A DNA stretch of 64,000 nt from an uncultured Collinsella sp. (GTDB lineage Bacteria > Actinomycetota > Coriobacteriia > Coriobacteriales > Coriobacteriaceae): contig CATYEN010000004.1 in the NCBI GenBank assembly GCA_958405565.1, positions 18,034-82,033 of the forward strand. Reading direction: 5' to 3'. Shown here in pieces: positions 9,052-16,881 of the stretch (the stretch's first letter is position 1; each line of letters opens with the position of its first letter). A model generated the notes under the pieces. The model saw nothing but the letters and a program-made list of their open reading frames with translations, was not told the origin of the DNA and did no database searches. Position numbers and translations under genes: made by a program.

Positions 9052-9915
9052 ATGGCTTTTAACGTTAACGCGCTCGGGTTCGGCGACAACGTCGTCGATC
9101 GCTATGAGCATATCCATACCATGTATCCCGGCGGCAATGCGGTGAATTTTGCCGTCTATGCCAAGAAGTGCGGTGCTGCGCGCTCCGCGTACATGGGCAT
9201 CTTTGGCAACGACGCCGCTGCCGAGCATGTGATTGCAAGTCTTGAGGACGAGGGCATCGAGCTCGCTAAGTGCGAGCAGCTTATCGGCGAGAACGGCGCG
9301 GCGCGTGTGACCGTGGTCGATGGCGACCGCGTATTCCTCGGCTCCAATGAGGGCGGCATCCGTGGCGATGCACGCTATGTGCTCGATCGCTTTGATCTGG
9401 CATACATGAAGCAGTTCGACGTGGTCCACTCGGGTAACTACTGCTTTACCGAGCGCGAGCTCCCCAAGCTGAAGGCTGCGGGCATCACCGTATCGTTTGA
9501 CTTCTCGGACGATTCCACCGATGAATACTATGAGCAGATTGCCCCGTTTGTCGACTTCGCCTTCTTTAGCGCCGCGGACGCTGCGAGCGAGGATGAGATT
9601 CGCGAGCGCCTCGCCTGGGTGAAGAGCCTGGGTCCGCGCTTTGTGTCTGCGACGGCGGGCGCCGAGGGCTGCATCGCCTATGACGGCGAGCGCTACTATC
9701 GCCAGCTGGCAAAGCCCGTAACGGACATGAAGGACACCATGGGAGCCGGGGACTCGTTCCTGACCTCGTTCTTGATGTGCTACCTCGATTCCGTCAAGCG
9801 TGGAGACAGCGGTTCTGAGGCTATTGAGCGTGCGCTCGATTTTGCGGCAGGTTTTGCCTCGACCGTGTGCGGCATGGAGGGCTCTTGGGGTCACGGAGCT
9901 CCGATCGCCGAGTAG
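9052..9915 (+). CDS. FrlD-like PfkB sugar kinase
   Basis: A 287-aa ribokinase-family enzyme. The N-terminal YPGGNAVNFAVYAKKCG is the substrate-binding GG motif and DTMGAGDSFLTSF carries the catalytic aspartate and anion hole. It resembles FrlD, fructoselysine 6-kinase, throughout, including the short lid and the VHSGNYCF segment. It starts at ATG 9052 behind AAGGA, 14 bp after the FrlB-like gene. It should phosphorylate the conjugate at C6 for the deglycase. A terminator-like hairpin follows, so most transcripts may end here. Confidence 0.82.
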   Translation: MAFNVNALGFGDNVVDRYEHIHTMYPGGNAVNFAVYAKKCGAARSAYMGIFGNDAAAEHVIASLEDEGIELAKCEQLIGENGAARVTVVDGDRVFLGSNEGGIRGDARYVLDRFDLAYMKQFDVVHSGNYCFTERELPKLKAAGITVSFDFSDDSTDEYYEQIAPFVDFAFFSAADAASEDEIRERLAWVKSLGPRFVSATAGAEGCIAYDGERYYRQLAKPVTDMKDTMGAGDSFLTSFLMCYLDSVKRGDSGSEAIERALDFAAGFASTVCGMEGSWGHGAPIAE

Positions 9916-9988
9916 CCTAAGAAAGCGCTGGGCGGCTTGGGGCTGAAGCCTTGGCTGACTGACGCGAGATTACATCGGAATTCGGATA

Positions 9989-10017
9989 GGGGCTCGCCTT
10001 GGGTGGGCCCCTTTTTG
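9989..10017 (+). terminator. intra-cluster terminator or attenuator
   Basis: A 10-bp stem with two G-T pairs (9989-9998 with 10002-10011) is followed by five T residues. It separates the frl-like half from the second kinase half, and ends only 17 bases before the next start. It could lower expression of the second half or be read through. Confidence 0.7.
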
Positions 10018-10033
10018 ATTGCTGGAGAAGACT

Positions 10034-10834
10034 ATGGATATCAAAGCATGCGCAGCTGGCTTCTGCTGTGCGGACGTGTATCAAAACATCGGCGTGTTCT
10101 ATCCGACTGGTAATGGCATCGACTGGGGTATCCATCTGGCGCGTATGGGCGTATCGGTATCTGCGGTGTCGGTTGTCGGAAAGGACGAGTACGGAGACAA
10201 GATGCGCGAGGCGCTGGCTGCCGAGGGATTCGACATCTCGCATCTTCGCGTGGAGGACGGCGATACCTCGGTGATGCTCATGGCGTTGAAGGACGGCGTC
10301 GACCGCGTACATCTCGAGGCGATTGATGGTGTCATGGAAACGTACCGGCCAAACGATGGTGACCGGGCGTTTATCCTGGAGCACGATGTCATCCATACCG
10401 ACCTGTTTGGAAACTGCTTAGACCTGCTGCCCGAATGGCACGAGGCAGGTAAGACCGTCGTCATGGACTTTTCGGTGTTTAGTCAAGATCCCGAATACAC
10501 CTGTGAGAGCCATTTTCCTTACGTGGACTACGCCTTTATGTCGTTTGAGGAGGATAGCGTGGAGCTGCGCGACTGGGTGCGTCATGTGCAGGAGCTGGGT
10601 CCGCGCGTGGCGGTCGCCACGCTTGGCGAGAAGGGGAGTATCGCCTATGACGGTGAGCGCTTCTATGAATGTGGGATCGTGCCGGCCGAGAAGGTCGTCA
10701 ATACCGTGGGCGCCGGCGACTCGTATATCGCCGGATTCACCAAGGGTGTACTGGATGGGCTTGACGTGCCGGCATGCATGCATGCCGGTGCCGAGCTTTC
10801 GTCCCGAGTCATTGGGTCGTTCGAACCGTACTAG
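10034..10834 (+). CDS. second PfkB-family sugar kinase
   Basis: A 266-aa ribokinase-family protein, paralogous in outline to the kinase just upstream but divergent. The substrate motif is PTGNGIDWGIHLARMG and the catalytic motif is NTVGAGDSYIAGF. It lacks a separate lid domain, like FrlD. The ATG at 10034 follows GGAGAAG; a TTG five codons earlier overlaps the terminator. Two FrlD-type kinases in one locus suggest either two related conjugates or a second phosphorylation step. Known FrlD proteins act on fructoselysine; the substrate here is not known. Confidence 0.8.
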   Translation: MDIKACAAGFCCADVYQNIGVFYPTGNGIDWGIHLARMGVSVSAVSVVGKDEYGDKMREALAAEGFDISHLRVEDGDTSVMLMALKDGVDRVHLEAIDGVMETYRPNDGDRAFILEHDVIHTDLFGNCLDLLPEWHEAGKTVVMDFSVFSQDPEYTCESHFPYVDYAFMSFEEDSVELRDWVRHVQELGPRVAVATLGEKGSIAYDGERFYECGIVPAEKVVNTVGAGDSYIAGFTKGVLDGLDVPACMHAGAELSSRVIGSFEPY

Positions 10835-10861
10835 GAACAAAAGCCTGGAAAGGAGTGCAAG

Positions 10862-11722
10862 ATGATAATCGATATGCTGGTCCAGCCCATGCTCTACGGC
10901 GAGATCTATACGCCAGGCGACGAGCCAGACGGCTTTGGTTTTTGGGAGCGTGAGTTTGGCATGGGGCACATGGGTCCCATGGACTGGGATGAGCTCGTGG
11001 CCGAGATGGATGTCTGCGATGTACGGAAAAGCGTGCTCATGCCGCTCGATGTGACCACGGCGTGCGGCGGGCACTTTGGCACCAACGACCAGGTTGCCGC
11101 GCTTGTTGCTGCGCACCCCGATCGTCTATGGGGATTTGCGAGCGTGGATCCGCAAGTGAGTGGTGCCGCCGACGAACTGGAGCGCGCCTTTACCGAGCTG
11201 GGGGCCAAGGGGCTCTGCCTGCATCCGGCAAAGCAGGGTTTTGCGCCCGATGATGCCGTTGCCGAGCCGCTCTACAAGCTCTGTGAGCGCTACAACAAGC
11301 CGGTGGTTTTTCATGCCGGTATGTCCTGGGAGCCGGGTGCGGAGCTTTCGCGAAGCCACCCGCTTGCGTTTGAGCACACCATCGCAACGCATCCGGATGT
11401 GCGCTTTAACCTGACGCACTTTGGCTGGCCCTGGGTGCGCGAAACCGTGGCGATGCTGCTCAAATATCCCAATTGCTATGCGGATACTTCTGTTACCTAT
11501 ATCGATTCGCCCGAAGAGATGATGCAGCGGCTCTTCACCGTCGATATGGGACCGCTGTGGTATGAGCGCGCCCTGTCGCATCAGGTGATGTTTGCCAGCA
11601 ATACGCCGCGCTTCCGCGCCTTCAAGCTCAAGCGGGCGCTTGACACCGTGCCCATGCGCGATGAGGCGCGGGCGAATCTGTATTCCGGTACGGCGCTGCG
11701 TTTTCTGAAAGGTGATGAGTGA
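10862..11722 (+). CDS. amidohydrolase_2 family protein lacking HxH
   Basis: A 286-aa TIM-barrel protein of the amidohydrolase_2 group (related to ACMSD-type decarboxylases and lactonases). The family normally begins IDxHxH, but this one reads IIDMLVQP: both N-terminal metal-binding histidines are replaced by Leu6 and Gln8. The later VFHAGMSW and LTHFGWPW histidines and the DTSVTYI aspartate are retained. It therefore may bind metal differently or act without it. It starts at ATG 10862 behind AAGGAG. Its partners are a PfkB kinase and a YjbQ protein. I infer a lactonase, hydrolase or decarboxylase role in the same pathway, with low certainty. Confidence 0.75.
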   Translation: MIIDMLVQPMLYGEIYTPGDEPDGFGFWEREFGMGHMGPMDWDELVAEMDVCDVRKSVLMPLDVTTACGGHFGTNDQVAALVAAHPDRLWGFASVDPQVSGAADELERAFTELGAKGLCLHPAKQGFAPDDAVAEPLYKLCERYNKPVVFHAGMSWEPGAELSRSHPLAFEHTIATHPDVRFNLTHFGWPWVRETVAMLLKYPNCYADTSVTYIDSPEEMMQRLFTVDMGPLWYERALSHQVMFASNTPRFRAFKLKRALDTVPMRDEARANLYSGTALRFLKGDE

Positions 11723-11723
11723 C

Positions 11724-12152
11724 ATGGTGACACTCGAGACATTGAGCTATCTATCGACGGCGCCCGACCAGTTCATCGACATCACTGAAGATGTGCATGC
11801 TGCCATCGAGCGCAGTGCGGTGACCGATGGGCTGGCAGCGATTATTTTGTCGCATACGACTTGCGGCATCGTGGTGAACGAGGGGCTTCCGTGCGTGGAG
11901 ACCGATCTCATGGAGACGCTCGATCGCATTGCCCCGCCCGATGCCCCCTATGCGCATGCTCATTTCTTGCCGAGTTATGGCGCCACGGGCAATAACTCCT
12001 GTGGCCATATCAAAAGCATGATTTGCGGCAATAGCTGCTTCTTCCCCGTTCAAGACGGCCACATCGTATGTGGCGGGGCCCAGAACATCTACCTTGCGGA
12101 GTTCGATGGGCCTCAGAAGCGAAAAGTGTACGTTGAGGTGCTGGGCGAGTAG
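11724..12152 (+). CDS. YjbQ/UPF0047 family protein
   Basis: A 142-aa protein of the YjbQ family, which has a conserved but poorly understood beta-barrel; some members show weak thiamine-phosphate synthase activity in vitro. The family pattern is visible in DITEDVHAAI, GIVVNEG, TGNNSCGHIKS and EFDGPQKRKVYVEV. The usual GTWQ stretch is GGAQ here, so it is a divergent member. The stop of the upstream gene is at 11720-11722 and I use ATG 11724, since AAAGG is 11 bases upstream; ATG 11715 is possible but too close. Its place in a sugar-conjugate operon suggests a specialised enzymatic role. Confidence 0.8.
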   Translation: MVTLETLSYLSTAPDQFIDITEDVHAAIERSAVTDGLAAIILSHTTCGIVVNEGLPCVETDLMETLDRIAPPDAPYAHAHFLPSYGATGNNSCGHIKSMICGNSCFFPVQDGHIVCGGAQNIYLAEFDGPQKRKVYVEVLGE

Positions 12153-12193
12153 TAGTTGATGCCTGCGAGTCGGCGAGCTAAAGGAGATTGACC

Positions 12194-13003
12194 ATGTCGT
12201 TTATGGCTTCGATGTTTGGGACCGAGAAACCGGTCATTGGCATGCTGCATCTGCAGCCGCTGCCTGGCGATCCTCTGTATTATCCGGGCGGCAACGTTTC
12301 GCGCGTGATCGATGCCGCCAAGCGCGATCTCGAAGCGCTGCAGTCGGGTGGCGTGGACGGCATTCTAATCACCAATGAGCTGTCGATGCCCTACGAGCAG
12401 CATGTGTCGGCAGTGACCCTTGCCGCTATGGGGCATGTCATCGGCGCTCTTGCCGCAGATTTCTCGACCCCTTGGGGTGCAGAGGCTATTTATGACGGCG
12501 ACGCCACGATCGAGCTGTGCGCCGCCGTCGAGGCGCAGTTTACACGCTGCAATTTCTGCGGTGCCTGGGCTGGCGATCTTGGCCTGATCAATCGTGACTT
12601 TGCGCACACCATGCGCCGCCGCGCCGCCCTGCGCCTGGATGACCTAAAGATGTTCCATTTCATCACAAGCGAGGGCGAGGTGTATCTTAACGACCGTTCG
12701 ACTCCCGATATTGCCGATTCGCTGGTATTCAACTGCCTGCCCGACGCCCTTGTCATTGGCGGGTCTGCTGCCGGGCGCGGAGCTTCGGGCGAGCTTGCCG
12801 ACGAGGTGCGCGCCCGTGTTGGCGATGTGCCGGTGGTATGTGGAACGGGATGCCGCGAGAATACCGTTGCAGACGTGTTTTCGCATTATGATGGCGCGTT
12901 TGTCGGCACCTGCCTCAAGCGAGACGGCAAGATCGACGCCCCTGTCGAAGCCGAGCGGGTCGTGCGGTTCATGGCTGCCGCCCGTGCCGCGAGAGGGGAG
13001 TGA
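12194..13003 (+). CDS. BtpA/SgcQ family protein
   Basis: A 269-aa TIM-barrel protein. The start PVIGMLHLQPLPGDP is the BtpA/SgcQ signature. SgcQ occurs in a putative E. coli sugar operon and BtpA affects photosystem I in cyanobacteria, but the chemistry of the family is not established. The conserved acidic stretch SGGVDGILITNE and the phosphate-binding-like GGSAAGRGASG and VVCGTGC turns suggest an aldolase or nucleosidase-like enzyme acting on a phosphorylated sugar. ATG 12194 follows AAGGAG. The stop is 5 bp before the next kinase start, so the genes are surely cotranscribed. Confidence 0.82.
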   Translation: MSFMASMFGTEKPVIGMLHLQPLPGDPLYYPGGNVSRVIDAAKRDLEALQSGGVDGILITNELSMPYEQHVSAVTLAAMGHVIGALAADFSTPWGAEAIYDGDATIELCAAVEAQFTRCNFCGAWAGDLGLINRDFAHTMRRRAALRLDDLKMFHFITSEGEVYLNDRSTPDIADSLVFNCLPDALVIGGSAAGRGASGELADEVRARVGDVPVVCGTGCRENTVADVFSHYDGAFVGTCLKRDGKIDAPVEAERVVRFMAAARAARGE

Positions 13004-13008
13004 ACGGC

Positions 13009-14526
13009 ATGCCGTACTATCTTGGCATCGACATCGGAACGAGTGCGTCCAAGGGTGTGTTAATTGATGCGGAGTGTCGAATTGTGGCGCAGGCATCTTG
13101 TCAACATGAGACCGAGAACCCTCGGGATGGTTGGTATCAGCACGATGCGGAAGCGATTTGGTGGGGTGATTTTTGTCGGTTGTCTTGCGAGCTCATCGAG
13201 CGCGCGGGCATCGAGGCGAGTCAGATCCGCTGCGTAGGGTTGTCGGCTTTGGGCTGTGATTGCGTGCCGGTCGATGAAGATTGCCACGCCTTGGCTCCGG
13301 CAATTTTGTACGGGGTTGACGCTCGCTCGAAGCCGCAGATTGACGAGCTTCTTTCTGAATATGGTCCCGATCGAGCTCGTGAGCTCTTTGGACACGACCC
13401 GTGCTCGTCCGATATCGCTCCCAAGGTCCTTTGGTTTAAGGAGAATATGCCTGAGGTCCATGAGCGGGCAGCGAAGTTCCTTACGGCTTCGTCCTATCTA
13501 TGCGCCAAGCTTACCGGCAGGTTTACGATCGACCGTTATCTTGCCGAGGATTTCCTACCCTTATACGATCGCGAGACGTGGCAGGTTAATGAGCGAGGGT
13601 GCGGGCGGTTCTGCCGTCCCGACCAGATGGCCGAAGTCATGGCGGCGACCGATATCGCCGGCGTAATCATGGATCGGGCGGCGGATGAAACCGGTCTTAC
13701 CAAGGGAACGCCGGTGCTTGTCGGAACGGGTGACTCGGGTGCCGAGGCGATTTCTACTGGAGTGTTCTGCCCCGGGGACATGATGGTGCAACTCGGGAGC
13801 ACGGCCTACTTTATCTATTTGGCGGACCATATGGTCGATGACGCTCGTCTATGGCCAGGGACATTCATCATCCCCGGGACTTACGGCATCTGCGCCGGCA
13901 CCAATACAGCGGGTGCGTTGACGGCATGGTTGCGATGCGAATTGTACCGCGATGCCGTGGATGCCGAACGCTCCGGCGGCCCCGATGCCTATGAGGTCAT
14001 GGCGCACGATGCCAGGCAGGTAGGTCCTGGAGCGGATGGCCTTCTGTGTCTTCCATACTTTGCGGGCGAGCGCACCCCGCTCAACGATCCCGAGGCGCGT
14101 GGCGTGTTCTTCGGTCTGACCGAAAGACATACCCGGGGCCATATGGTCCGCGCGGCTTTGGAGGGGATCGCCTATACGGTCGCAGCGCATGTTGATATTA
14201 TCGAGCGAGATCATGGATTGCCTATCGAGCACATCATGCTCGTGGGAGGCGGAACTAAGAATCCGGTATGGATGCAAGCGATTGCCGATGTTTGCGGTCG
14301 TGAAGTATCGGTTGCGAAGGTTACGGTGGGCGCATGTTTTGGCGATGCCCTTATGGCGGCACTTGCTGGCGGCGCCTATTCATCATGGGGTGAGCTTGCC
14401 CGGATTCTTGGGGTCGCGCAAACGATCGAACCTGATATGGACGCTCATGAGCTGTACGCATCGCGCCGCCATATCTTTGATGAGCTATATGCGCGAAATT
14501 GCGACCTTATGCACGAGCTGGTGTAG
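13009..14526 (+). CDS. FGGY-family carbohydrate kinase
   Basis: A 505-aa sugar kinase with two actin-like ATPase halves. N-terminal motif YLGIDIGTSASKGVLID, a central VGTGDSGAEAIS, then LPYFAGERTPLNDPEARG and the ATP-binding VGGGTKNPVWMQ. It is xylulokinase-like in outline, but the substrate cannot be assigned. The ATG at 13009 has GGGGAG at good spacing. It ends the catabolic cluster. A cluster with one FGGY and two PfkB kinases implies several phosphorylated intermediates, or more than one sugar entering the route. Confidence 0.87.
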   Translation: MPYYLGIDIGTSASKGVLIDAECRIVAQASCQHETENPRDGWYQHDAEAIWWGDFCRLSCELIERAGIEASQIRCVGLSALGCDCVPVDEDCHALAPAILYGVDARSKPQIDELLSEYGPDRARELFGHDPCSSDIAPKVLWFKENMPEVHERAAKFLTASSYLCAKLTGRFTIDRYLAEDFLPLYDRETWQVNERGCGRFCRPDQMAEVMAATDIAGVIMDRAADETGLTKGTPVLVGTGDSGAEAISTGVFCPGDMMVQLGSTAYFIYLADHMVDDARLWPGTFIIPGTYGICAGTNTAGALTAWLRCELYRDAVDAERSGGPDAYEVMAHDARQVGPGADGLLCLPYFAGERTPLNDPEARGVFFGLTERHTRGHMVRAALEGIAYTVAAHVDIIERDHGLPIEHIMLVGGGTKNPVWMQAIADVCGREVSVAKVTVGACFGDALMAALAGGAYSSWGELARILGVAQTIEPDMDAHELYASRRHIFDELYARNCDLMHELV

Positions 14527-14591
14527 CGCCGCCGAATTGCCCCACGCTCTTATGGGGCTGCGTTGTGCGATTCGCATGTTCCTTGAGAGGC

Positions 14592-14821
14592 GTGGGCAAA
14601 AAATGCCAAATATGAGTACTGTCACTAATTTAGTGGCAGCAAAATCAGGCTCTTGAGGCATTTATTGAGCGTCTGCGGGCGGTTGAAACCTGTTATTGAT
14701 GGCTTTAAGTATGCTAAAACGGACTGATAATGAACAGTTGTACATTATCAGTCCGTTGTTTTGATGCAAAATAATGTGACTAGTTTTACAACAGTACTCA
14801 TATTTGGCATTTTTTGCCCAC
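14592..14821. mobile_element. MITE-like element with 31-bp terminal inverted repeats
   Basis: Positions 14592-14622 and 14791-14821 are perfect 31-bp inverted repeats; the core reads GGCAAAAAATGCC and TATGAGTACTGT. Inside lies a second perfect hairpin of 15 bp (14718-14732 with 14743-14757) followed by TGTTTT, and a small CACTAA/TTAGTG palindrome next to the left arm. No ORF is convincing, and no clear target-site duplication is visible. It sits between convergent genes, so it could also terminate transcription. A nonautonomous transposable element or structured intergenic repeat fits best. Confidence 0.55.
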
Positions 14822-14827
14822 CAGGGG

Positions 14828-15610
14828 TTAGCGGAAGTCGAAAATGGAGCGGGAATTTTCCAGGACGACCGACTTGACGCTTTCCGCGGCGCAGTCTTTA
14901 AGCGTGGCAATGATCTCGGATGTTCTTATGAGTGAATCGACGAGCTGCCGCGCGGATGTTTTCGCGTCTGGTTCGGCCGGCGCGTCGGTTTCGAGCAACA
15001 GGCGGTTCAGTGGAATCTGTCGTGCGTATTCGCGCCCGCGTTTGGTCGCAAGCATGCGCTCGTTGATGGAAAAATAGCAGCCTACGTTGCGAGCTTGGTT
15101 GAGTTCGTCCGAGGTACCGCTAAACCAGTGGAAGATGATGGTGGGGGAGTTGGTGCTGCGGTCGAGGAGGCCGTTCGACTCCAAAATGTCCAAAGTTGCT
15201 CCCGCCGCGCGAACGGCGTGAATGGACAGGACGCGCCCAGCGAGTGGGTTCTGCGATAGAGCTTGGCAAAGCCGTTCAAATGCCTGCGTCTGGATTTCCT
15301 CGGTGCCCGCAAAGCGTGATGAAAAGTCGAGCCCGACCTCGCTGATAAAACGTTCCCGGGTGGCGAGTTCGCAAAGCAGGTCGACTTCGGCGGCTCCGCA
15401 TCGGCCGTCGGCAATCCACCAGGGGTGGAGACCCACCCCTGCAATGATATTGGAGCTACAGCTGGCACGCTTTTTTGCCGCGGCGAAGTCGCGAGGGTCA
15501 ACGCTGCAGTCAAAGCATCCCAGCCCCATTGCGGTGACTTCGTTGGCTACGGCTTCCGGGCGGCCCATCATATCCAAATGACAATGGGCATCAAAAAGCT
15601 GTAACTCCAT
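14828..15610 (-). CDS. TatD family hydrolase
   Basis: A 260-aa metal-dependent hydrolase of the TatD/YcfH group, linked to DNA repair 3'-5' exonuclease activity. The metal motif FDAHCHLDM is at residues 6-14. Further ligands lie in EVGLDFSSR, SIHAVRAAG, FHWFSG and LETDAPAEPD. The start is ATG 15610 and its stop is only 7 bp from the MITE-like repeat. It is convergent with the FGGY kinase gene. It lies just downstream of tcdA (14-bp gap) and is likely cotranscribed with it. Confidence 0.87.
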   Translation of the reverse strand: MELQLFDAHCHLDMMGRPEAVANEVTAMGLGCFDCSVDPRDFAAAKKRASCSSNIIAGVGLHPWWIADGRCGAAEVDLLCELATRERFISEVGLDFSSRFAGTEEIQTQAFERLCQALSQNPLAGRVLSIHAVRAAGATLDILESNGLLDRSTNSPTIIFHWFSGTSDELNQARNVGCYFSINERMLATKRGREYARQIPLNRLLLETDAPAEPDAKTSARQLVDSLIRTSEIIATLKDCAAESVKSVVLENSRSIFDFR

Positions 15611-15624
15611 CGCGGCGAACCTTG

Positions 15625-16422
15625 CTAGTCCAGGCGTTGGCCGTCGGCGCGTACGCGCTCGGTTCCACGTCCACTGATCTGGCGAATGACCTCGCCTGCA
15701 ATCATCTGACCCATGATGGGCGGCATAAAACTGGCAGTTCCCAGCTCGGTGCGCTCGTGGATGTTGGAAGGGTCGCGGGGCTGGGTCTTAACCGATTCCT
15801 CGCAGCTAAATAGCACGTGCAGGCTCTTGATGCCGCGTTTTTTGCATTCTTTGCGCATGATGCGGCTCATGGGATCACGTACCGTATCGAAAATGTCGGC
15901 AAAGCGGAGGCACTCGGGATGGAGCTTGTTGGCCCCGCCCATGGAGCTAACCAAACGAATGTTGTGGTCCTGAGCATATTTGGCAATGGTGAGCTTGGCC
16001 GAGATGGTGTCGATGGCGTCGACGACATAGTCGAGCTTGCCGTCCGTCTGCTCCAAAACGCTCGCGAAGAAATCATCGATGTTGTCGCTCAGCAGGTATT
16101 CGGTACGTTTGATGACGGTGGCAGCGGGATTGATGTCGTTGATCATGGCTTCCATCACGTCAACCTTGCGCTTACCGATGGTGCTGTGAAAAGCGATGGC
16201 CTGGCGATTGATGTTGCTAGGCGCGATGGTGTCCTTGTCCAGAATCACAAAATGGCCGATGCCTCCGCGGGCAAGTGCCTCGCAGCAGTTGGAGCCCACG
16301 CCTCCGCAGCCGAGCACCAGCACCGTGGCGTTGGCGAGTTTATCAAGCGCCTCGCGACCCATGATGATTTCGAGCTTGGTGTCGCGCGTCTCGATGGGGG
16401 CGGCGGCTGCGGTTTCGGTCAT
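15625..16422 (-). CDS. tcdA: tRNA threonylcarbamoyladenosine dehydratase TcdA
   Basis: A 265-aa ThiF/MoeB/E1-like enzyme that cyclises t6A37 in tRNAs to ct6A using ATP. The nucleotide-binding loop VLGCGGVGSN is followed by the E1-type NRQAI motif and the activation segment DAIDTISAK. SSMGGANKLHP is typical of TcdA/CsdL rather than MoeB. I chose ATG 16422 because GGAGG precedes it and the product begins just before the conserved helix; a longer reading to 16572 has no ribosome site. It is the first gene of a two-gene unit with the TatD hydrolase. Confidence 0.87.
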   Translation of the reverse strand: MTETAAAAPIETRDTKLEIIMGREALDKLANATVLVLGCGGVGSNCCEALARGGIGHFVILDKDTIAPSNINRQAIAFHSTIGKRKVDVMEAMINDINPAATVIKRTEYLLSDNIDDFFASVLEQTDGKLDYVVDAIDTISAKLTIAKYAQDHNIRLVSSMGGANKLHPECLRFADIFDTVRDPMSRIMRKECKKRGIKSLHVLFSCEESVKTQPRDPSNIHERTELGTASFMPPIMGQMIAGEVIRQISGRGTERVRADGQRLD

Positions 16423-16628
16423 AGATATCCTCCGATGGGGAAGCTGTCGTGTTTTAGCTATCGCCATTATAGGTATTATCGCGATTCCATTTGAACCCTC
16501 GGGGCTTGTTGAAATGAGGCAGAGATTCGCATAAGATGAAGCAGATGGCACCCGTTGCCGCGGGTTGGCCAACTCCCAAACACGTTTGTAGCGTGAGAAG
16601 TGGCCGTCTTCGCATTACGCGGGGGCGG

Positions 16629-16715
16629 CTATTTCATTCGACCTCCAATGTGGATGCCGAGCTCCACAGCCGCGATTACAAGCAACAACAACGTCAGGAC
16701 ATCGTCAATACTCAT
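16629..16715 (-). CDS. 28-aa hydrophobic peptide, holin-like toxin candidate
   Basis: Reading the minus strand gives a 28-codon ORF with ATG at 16715 and AAGGAG eight bases upstream. The peptide starts MSIDD, has a single strongly hydrophobic core (LTLLLLVIAAVELG) and ends with a basic tail GGRMK. This shape matches small type I toxins and so-called putative holin-like toxins of Gram-positive bacteria: one membrane segment and a charged end. A GC-rich segment just downstream could be its terminator or an antisense antitoxin RNA locus. Too short for routine calling. The function is inferred from shape only. Confidence 0.45.
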   Translation of the reverse strand: MSIDDVLTLLLLVIAAVELGIHIGGRMK

Positions 16716-16795
16716 AGTCCATCTCCTTCTTGGGTAGAGGGAGCTGGCCCATCTGCTTCAACTTCCATTGTAGCTAAATACGAACGAATGTTCTA

Positions 16796-16847
16796 TAGAT
16801 GTTACTGTTTTAGATAATTAGACAAACATCTAAATATCGAGTATAGT
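16796..16847 (+). promoter_or_regulatory. promoter and operator of the sdpR-like/sdpI-like pair
   Basis: TAGATGTT (16796-16803) pairs with AACATCTA (16825-16832), and TTTAGAT (16809-16815) with ATCTAAA (16828-16834). A TATAGT -10 box lies at 16842-16847 with a weak -35 (TAGACA, 16819-16824) inside the repeats. An ArsR-type autorepressor encoded just downstream is the natural ligand. Confidence 0.5.
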
Positions 16848-16881
16848 GTGCACGTCATGAGAGATGATGAGAGGAGGTCCT

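Larger units (their letters stand above)
16423..16881. other. intergenic region with a toxin-like small ORF and regulator operator
   Basis: This 459-bp spacer lies between divergent tcdA and the ArsR-type gene. It holds a 28-codon reading frame on the minus strand (16629-16715) and an inverted-repeat promoter region (16796-16847), both listed separately. The segment 16560-16630 is GC-rich and has GGCCGTC/GCGGGGGCGGC pieces that may fold as the 3' end of the small minus-strand transcript. Confidence 0.5.

Noticed and set aside
14536..14556. GCCCCA/TGGGGC hairpin after the FGGY kinase as terminator
   Set aside because: A 6-bp stem without a T-run; the nearby palindromic element is a better candidate for termination.
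14662..14910. 82-aa minus-strand frame through the palindromic element
   Set aside because: It spans the inner hairpin and the 3' end of the TatD gene, with no ribosome site or family resemblance.
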